From the NCBI GenBank assembly GCA_002840895.1, contig PHCZ01000001.1:310001-374000 (forward strand): 64,000 nucleotides of DNA, written 5' to 3'. Under the pieces are notes generated by a model. It did no database searches and was not told the origin of the DNA. It saw nothing but the letters and a program-made list of their open reading frames with translations. Each line of letters starts with the position of its first letter. The first letter of the stretch is position 1. The stretch comes from Bacteroidetes bacterium HGW-Bacteroidetes-8 (lineage in GTDB: Bacteria; Bacteroidota; Bacteroidia; Bacteroidales; UBA932). A program made the position numbers and the translations under genes. Positions 58,457 to 64,000 of this stretch are shown one piece after another.

Positions 58457-59521
58457 ATGAAAAATAAGATAGTAGTTGGAATAACTCAGGGCGACAGTAA
58501 TGGCATAGGCTATGAGGTTATAATTAAGGCTTTAACAGACGCGAGAATTTTTGATATCTGCACCCCGGTAATATACGGCTCCTCTAAAATGTTCGGGTTT
58601 TATAAAAAATGTGTGTCAGAGGCAGAGAGCCTCACTACAAATGTTATATCAAAACCTGGTGAGGCACACGCAAAGAGAATAAATCTTATTAACTGTATTC
58701 CTGAGAGCTATAATTTAGAGCCGGGAAGAGAGAGTGAAGACGGGGCCAAAGCCGCCCTTACTGCGCTTGAGGCAGCCGTTAAAGATCTTAAAAATGGATT
58801 TATAGATGTTTTGGTTACAGCTCCTTTCAATAAATCCGGAGTTTCAAAAGAGGGGTTCTCCTTCCCGGGTCACACCGAGTATCTTACCAAGATGTTTAAT
58901 GCAGATGAGTCGCTTATGTTTATGGTCTCACACTCCCTTAAAGTAGGTTTGGTAACCAACCATCTCTCAATTGCAATGGTCTCGGGAGCAATTAACTCTG
59001 CACTTATAATAAAGAAAATAAAGCTTATGTCAGATTCACTCAAACGTGATTTTGCAGTTGACAGACCTAAGATTGCAGTTTTATCCCTTAACCCTCACAG
59101 TGGAGATCACGGGCTTATGGGAAAAGAGGAGGAGGAGATAATAAAACCTGCAATACAGGAGCTTTTTGAAAAGGGGGAGCTTGTCTTTGGCCCTTTCCCA
59201 TCTGATGGCTTCTTTGCATCTGATTATACAGGTAGATTTGATGCCGTTCTTGCAATGTATCACGACCAGGGAATGATCCCATTTAAATCACTCTCTCACG
59301 ATGCAGGAGTAAACTTTACCGCAGGTCTCTCAGTTGTGAGATGCTCTCCGGATCACGGAACTGCATATGATTTGGCAGGGAAAGGCAAAGCAAACCACCT
59401 CTCGATGCTTGCATCAATCTACACCGCTTGCGATATCTACAGGAACAGAGAGAATTACGATCTGTTAAGGGCAAATCCGTTAAGAGTGGAGATGCCTGTT
59501 GGCAACAGAGAGAATGATTAA
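58457..59521 (+). CDS. pdxA: 4-hydroxythreonine-4-phosphate dehydrogenase
   Basis: GITQGDSNGIGYEVI...VTAPFNKSGVSKEGFSFPGHTEYLTK...AMYHDQGMIPFKSL...SPDHGTAYDLAGKGKAN. Confidence 0.95.
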   Translation: MKNKIVVGITQGDSNGIGYEVIIKALTDARIFDICTPVIYGSSKMFGFYKKCVSEAESLTTNVISKPGEAHAKRINLINCIPESYNLEPGRESEDGAKAALTALEAAVKDLKNGFIDVLVTAPFNKSGVSKEGFSFPGHTEYLTKMFNADESLMFMVSHSLKVGLVTNHLSIAMVSGAINSALIIKKIKLMSDSLKRDFAVDRPKIAVLSLNPHSGDHGLMGKEEEEIIKPAIQELFEKGELVFGPFPSDGFFASDYTGRFDAVLAMYHDQGMIPFKSLSHDAGVNFTAGLSVVRCSPDHGTAYDLAGKGKANHLSMLASIYTACDIYRNRENYDLLRANPLRVEMPVGNREND

Positions 59522-60014
59522 CATCTATACAGATGGTGCAGCAAGAGGCAACCCCGGTCCCGGAGGGTGGGGAGCACTTTTGCGTTCCGGATCTCACTCC
59601 AAAGAGCTATCAGGTGGTTTTTTGTGCACAACTAATAATAGGATGGAGTTATATGCGGTAATAGTTGCTCTTGAGGCAATTAAGAAAAAAAATGCCGAGG
59701 TCACAGTATATTCAGACTCCAGTTATGTTTGCGACGCAGTGAATAAGAGCTGGCTCTTTGGGTGGGAGAAAAAGGGTTTTGCAAAGAAGAAAAATCCGGA
59801 TTTGTGGATCCGTTTTCTTGAAGTATACCGGAGACACAATGTAAAACTTGTATGGATAAAGGGCCATAACGGCCATTTGGAAAACGAGAGATGCGATCGA
59901 CTTGCCGTAAATGCTTCTATGGCAGATAATTTACCTGAAGATATCGGATACCTTAAACAGTGCGTGGAGCGTAGTCCTGATTCCTCAGCCACGGCAGGAA
60001 CCCTGCCTCTATAA
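59514..60014 (+). CDS. rnhA: Ribonuclease HI
   Basis: MINIYTDGAARGNPGPGGWGALLRSG...TTNNRMELYAVIVALEAIKK...YSDSSYVCDAVNKSW...WIKGHNGHLENERCDRLA. Confidence 0.95.
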   Translation: MINIYTDGAARGNPGPGGWGALLRSGSHSKELSGGFLCTTNNRMELYAVIVALEAIKKKNAEVTVYSDSSYVCDAVNKSWLFGWEKKGFAKKKNPDLWIRFLEVYRRHNVKLVWIKGHNGHLENERCDRLAVNASMADNLPEDIGYLKQCVERSPDSSATAGTLPL

Positions 60015-61044
60015 TTGCTCGCTCTATCATCTTTGCATCAGCTCTATTTGAAGCACCTGCAGATGAGACAACATTCTCCTCAATCATTATTGATCCCATA
60101 TCATCTGCACCACAGTGTAGTGCCAACTTTGCACACTCTATCCCTATTGTGAGCCACGAGGCTTGAATATGGGGAATATTGTTGAGTAATATACGACTGA
60201 TTGCCACCATTTTTAAATGGTCTACAGCTGTAGGTTTGAGAACAATATCACTCATAGTAAGCTTGGTTCCTTTGATCTGCATAGGCCAGCAGATAAATGC
60301 ACGAAACCCGGGTGAATCAGTCGGTTTTTTTGACTGGATATCTCTTAAAAGAATAAGATGCTCCATCCTTTCGGCAAGAGTTTCAATGTGGCCGTATACC
60401 ATTGTGGCTGTTGTACTAATATTCATTTTATGAGCACACTCCATAACATCTCTCCAGGCATCTACCCCCGGCTTTCCCGGTGAGAGTATCTTACGGACTC
60501 TGTCAGAGAGAATCTCCGCCCCTGCCCCCGGAAGTGAATCCAGCCCTACAGCCTTAAGCCTTGTGAGGGTCTGCTCAATTGTGAGTTTACTTAGCCTAGC
60601 AATATGCCACACCTCAGGTGGCCCCAGTGCGTTTAGTTTAATAGTTGGATATATCTCTTTTATCTTTGTGAAGAGATCTTCATAGAATGTAATATCGTAA
60701 TGTGGATGAAGCCCCCCTTGCAACAAGAGCTGATCTCCGCCGTAACTTATAAGTTCATCTATCTTTTGCCTGTACTCCTCAATTGTGGTAGTATATGATT
60801 GCTCTCTTTGTGAGAGGGTGCAGTGGAAGTTGCAGAATTTGCACCCCGAGATGCATACATTTGTATAGTTTACATTTCTGTCTATCTGCCAGCTAACTCT
60901 CCTTTGTGGTATTTTTTGGAAACGTATCTTGTTTGCAACTGAGAGTAAATCCGGGACAGAGCTGTTTTCATAAATATATATTGCCTCTTCCAAAGATATC
61001 TCATCACCCTGCAGAGCTCTGCTAAAAACATCCTCAATCTTCAT
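59953..61044 (-). CDS. mqnC: Cyclic dehypoxanthinyl futalosine synthase-like radical SAM protein (MqnC family)
   Basis: NVNYTNVCISGCKFCNFHC (CxxxCxxC); LLLQGGLHPHYDITFYEDLF; LDSLPGAGAEILSDRVR; TATMVYGHIETLAERMEHL. Confidence 0.87.
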   Translation of the reverse strand: MKIEDVFSRALQGDEISLEEAIYIYENSSVPDLLSVANKIRFQKIPQRRVSWQIDRNVNYTNVCISGCKFCNFHCTLSQREQSYTTTIEEYRQKIDELISYGGDQLLLQGGLHPHYDITFYEDLFTKIKEIYPTIKLNALGPPEVWHIARLSKLTIEQTLTRLKAVGLDSLPGAGAEILSDRVRKILSPGKPGVDAWRDVMECAHKMNISTTATMVYGHIETLAERMEHLILLRDIQSKKPTDSPGFRAFICWPMQIKGTKLTMSDIVLKPTAVDHLKMVAISRILLNNIPHIQASWLTIGIECAKLALHCGADDMGSIMIEENVVSSAGASNRADAKMIERAIIEAGFLPWLRNQDYAPRTV

Positions 61045-61150
61045 CTGATTTCTGTTAATGTGTACAGGGGCAAAAGTAAAAGTTTTATTTAGATAATGTT
61101 ACAAATTGGGTATATTTGTGAGATAAATCATATCCATAAGTCTTATTTAG

Positions 61151-62164
61151 ATGAATAATTTCTTTGATGGTGATAATCTGCGCTATGCAATGATTGGCAG
61201 CGGAAGCTGGGCAACTGCTCTGGCAAAACTTATCCTTAATAATCAGGAGAGTATATCCTGGTATGTTCGTGATGACGAGATGATTGATCAAATCAACAGA
61301 ACACAGCATAACCCCTACTATTTACCGGCAGTAAAGTTTGATCCCAAAAGAGTCCGGATGAGTTCAGATATTAATGAGATCATATCTGAATCGGATGTTT
61401 TGGTCTTTTGTGTACCGAGTGCCTACTTCCTTAAAGAGGCCGAAAGCATCAATCTCTCTTTGGAAGATAAGTTTATAATAAGTGCAATAAAGGGTATAAT
61501 TCCCGGAGACAATATTACAATCGCAGAGTATTTTAATCAGAAATTCGAAATCCCTTTCAGTAGGATTGGTGTTGTAAGCGGCCCTTGTCACGCAGAGGAG
61601 GTTGCTATGGAGAAGCTATCCTATTTGACACTCTCCAGTAAACATATTGAGGTTGCAAGATCTATCTGCGATATCTTCTCCTGCGAGTATATAAAAACTG
61701 TTCCCGGAACAGATATCTACGGAGTTGAGTATGCTGCTGTGTTAAAAAATATATATGCAGTTGCTGCCGGAGTGTGTCACTCTCTCTCTTATGGAGATAA
61801 CTTTATGGCAGTGCTCATTACCAGCTCTTTTCACGAGATGAGAGATTTTCTTCACGCCTCACATCCGGACCCTAAACGTAAGACATCCACATCTGCATAC
61901 CTGGGAGATCTTCTTGTTACCTGCTACTCTCAGTTCAGTCGAAACAGAACCTTTGGAAGTATGATTGGTAAGGGTTACTCGGTACAATCTGCACAGGTGG
62001 AGATGAATATGGTTGCAGAGGGCTATTATGGTACTAAATGCATTTTTGAGATAAATAAGAAGTATGGGGTTCATATGCCAATTGCAGAGGCTATGTACAG
62101 AATATTGTACGAGGATAAATACCCTGCCTATATAATCAAACAACTCTCAGAAAACTTGCAGTAA
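61151..62164 (+). CDS. gpsA: Glycerol-3-phosphate dehydrogenase [NAD(P)+]
   Basis: AMIGSGSWATALAKLIL...VSGPCHAEEVAMEKLS...KNIYAVAAGVCHSLSYGDNFMAVLI. Confidence 0.94.
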   Translation: MNNFFDGDNLRYAMIGSGSWATALAKLILNNQESISWYVRDDEMIDQINRTQHNPYYLPAVKFDPKRVRMSSDINEIISESDVLVFCVPSAYFLKEAESINLSLEDKFIISAIKGIIPGDNITIAEYFNQKFEIPFSRIGVVSGPCHAEEVAMEKLSYLTLSSKHIEVARSICDIFSCEYIKTVPGTDIYGVEYAAVLKNIYAVAAGVCHSLSYGDNFMAVLITSSFHEMRDFLHASHPDPKRKTSTSAYLGDLLVTCYSQFSRNRTFGSMIGKGYSVQSAQVEMNMVAEGYYGTKCIFEINKKYGVHMPIAEAMYRILYEDKYPAYIIKQLSENLQ

Positions 62165-62169
62165 AGGTT

Positions 62170-63516
62170 ATGAAAGAGATAGTAAACAGAGTAAATGTAG
62201 ACATCAAGGGTGTTGCGCCCTTTATTGATGAGAGCGAACTAAACAGTTTTAGCAAAGAGGCTCAGGGTGCTTTTAAAACTCTAGTTGAGGGTAGCGGCAG
62301 AGGAAACGACTTTCTGGGGTGGGTTAATCTCCCTTCCAAAATTTTATCCTCCCACATTGAAATTTTTAATGAGATAGCACAGGAGTGGAGAGGGGTGGAA
62401 GTTGTGGTGGTAATTGGAATCGGAGGCTCGTATCTGGGCTCAAAAGCTGCACTTGAGGCTCTTTCACACCACTTTAGTCTACATTTGGGCAAGAGTGAGT
62501 GGCCAAAAATTGTCTTTGCAGGGCAAAACCTTAGCGAAGAGTATATGTCGGAGCTTATGGACCTTCTTAAGGAGAGTGACTTTGCTACAATTGTTATCTC
62601 AAAATCCGGCACCACAACAGAGCCGGCTGTGGCGTTTCGCATAATTAAGAATCTTTTGGAGCAGAAGTATGGAAAAGAGCGGGCTGCCGGCAGAATTGTT
62701 GCAGTTACAGACAGCTCTATAGGTGCTTTAAAAAAACTTGCAGATGAACAGGGTTATAGAACTTTCATAATTCCGGACGATATTGGCGGCAGATACTCAG
62801 TTTTAACTCCGGTTGGGCTCCTTCCAATTGCTGTGGCCGGGTTTGATATTGATAAGATGGTTTTGGGAGCTGCAGATATGGAGAAGGTATGTATGGAGCC
62901 GGGAGAAGATAACCCCGCTATAAAATATGCTGCTGTGAGGAACCTTCTCTACTCAAAAGGCAAGAAGATAGAGATACTTGTGAACTTTAATCCTAAACTT
63001 CAATATTTTTCGGAGTGGTGGAAGCAGCTTTTTGGAGAGAGTGAAGGTAAAGAGGGTAAGGGTATATTTCCGGCTTCGGTAAATTTCACATCTGACCTCC
63101 ACTCAATGGGGCAGTATGTACAGGACGGAGAGAGAACCCTTTTTGAAACCGTAATTACAGTTAGTAGCTCTAACAGATCCCTCTCAATTATAAACGACCC
63201 CGATAACCTTGATGGTCTCAATTTTCTCTCGGGTAAGTCCATCGACGAGTGTAATAAGATGGCAGAGCTGGGAACAATGCTGGCTCATATAGATGGAGGA
63301 GTTCCAAATATCAGAATTGAGATACCGGCAATTAATGAGTACTACATTGGTGCGCTATTCTACTTTTTTGAATTTGCGTGCGGTGTAAGCGCCTATATAT
63401 TGGGGATAAACCCTTTTGACCAACCTGGTGTTGAGGACTATAAGAGAAATATGTTTGCCCTGTTGGGTAAACCCGGTTTTGAAGAGCTCTCCAAAAGATT
63501 AAGAGATAGACTATAG
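62170..63516 (+). CDS. pgi: Glucose-6-phosphate isomerase
   Basis: VVVIGIGGSYLGSKAALEAL...VISKSGTTTEPAVAFRI...GGRYSVLTPVGLLPIAVAG...NPFDQPGVEDYKRNMFALLG. Confidence 0.96.
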   Translation: MKEIVNRVNVDIKGVAPFIDESELNSFSKEAQGAFKTLVEGSGRGNDFLGWVNLPSKILSSHIEIFNEIAQEWRGVEVVVVIGIGGSYLGSKAALEALSHHFSLHLGKSEWPKIVFAGQNLSEEYMSELMDLLKESDFATIVISKSGTTTEPAVAFRIIKNLLEQKYGKERAAGRIVAVTDSSIGALKKLADEQGYRTFIIPDDIGGRYSVLTPVGLLPIAVAGFDIDKMVLGAADMEKVCMEPGEDNPAIKYAAVRNLLYSKGKKIEILVNFNPKLQYFSEWWKQLFGESEGKEGKGIFPASVNFTSDLHSMGQYVQDGERTLFETVITVSSSNRSLSIINDPDNLDGLNFLSGKSIDECNKMAELGTMLAHIDGGVPNIRIEIPAINEYYIGALFYFFEFACGVSAYILGINPFDQPGVEDYKRNMFALLGKPGFEELSKRLRDRL

Positions 63517-63538
63517 AGACCCTCTAAATAGAATAACT

Positions 63539-64000
63539 ATGAAATTTCTAAGGGAGGTTGCCCGCCGTTTCTATGAAAGAGATGGGGATAAAATTGGCGA
63601 ACTATGTTTTGTCTTCCCTAACAGGCGGTCCGGACTCTTTTTTCAGAATTACCTTGGTGAGATGGTTGAAAAACCTCTCTTCTCTCCTGCAATTTTTACT
63701 ATAAACGATCTTATTCTCTCTCTCTCCAAAATGAGGGAGGCAGATTCAACCGAGTCTCTTTTTCTGCTATATTCTCTCTATCTGGAGATATCGGGTTCTC
63801 AGGAGAGTTTCGATGAGTTTGTATATTGGGGCGAGATAATCCTGAGTGACTTTAACGATACCGATAAATTCCTTGCAGACCCTAAAAGACTCTTTGCAAA
63901 CATCAAAGATCTTAAAGAGATTGAGAGTGACTACTCCTTTCTCACAGAAGATCAATTATCGGCTGTCAAGAGCTTCTGGGAGGGATTTCTTCCGGAGGGA
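63539..64000 (+). CDS. AddB-like/PD-(D/E)XK nuclease-helicase family protein, truncated by the window edge
   Basis: MKFLREVARRFYERDGDKIGELCFVFPNRRSGLFFQNYLGEMVEKPLFSPAIFTINDLI, open to the window end. Confidence 0.65.
   Translation, partial: MKFLREVARRFYERDGDKIGELCFVFPNRRSGLFFQNYLGEMVEKPLFSPAIFTINDLILSLSKMREADSTESLFLLYSLYLEISGSQESFDEFVYWGEIILSDFNDTDKFLADPKRLFANIKDLKEIESDYSFLTEDQLSAVKSFWEGFLPEG

Overview
The window looks like ordinary chromosomal DNA from a member of the Bacteroidales (Bacteroidota). Supporting signs are SusC/SusD with an ECF sigma/FecR pair, TAnnTTTG-like -7 elements, a tmRNA tag ending in NYALAA, and many housekeeping genes. It is densely coding: gapA, surE, lpxB, dapF, coaD, trkH, glnS, yicC, recG, nfo, pdxA, rnhA, mqnC, gpsA, pgi, ssrA, a ubiD-family gene, an acetate/solute symporter with DUF485 partner, chrA, MATE, msrB-msrA, DPP-IV-like and others. 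The most system-like locus is at the left edge: a minus-strand kaiC-kaiB-kaiB-PAS-hybrid histidine kinase operon. Its KaiC has a Ser-Ser phosphosite pair and a coiled-coil C-terminal tail. Its kinase opens directly with about 13 exact-length 63-bp (21-aa, three-heptad) tandem repeats, and the PAS input sits on a separate overlapping ORF. Other points worth checking are: a candidate cis-antisense sRNA with its own terminator in the fecR-susC gap; an LpxB/O6-alkylguanine-DNA alkyltransferase fusion; a ~350-bp nested imperfect palindrome in a non-coding region; a stem-loop 3'-UTR element shared by two unrelated genes; a Cache-PAS-CBS-DUF294 protein next to the acetate symporter; and a TlpA/DsbD-alpha multidomain protein attached to the SusCD locus. 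All calls come from reading the sequence only; no database search was run.
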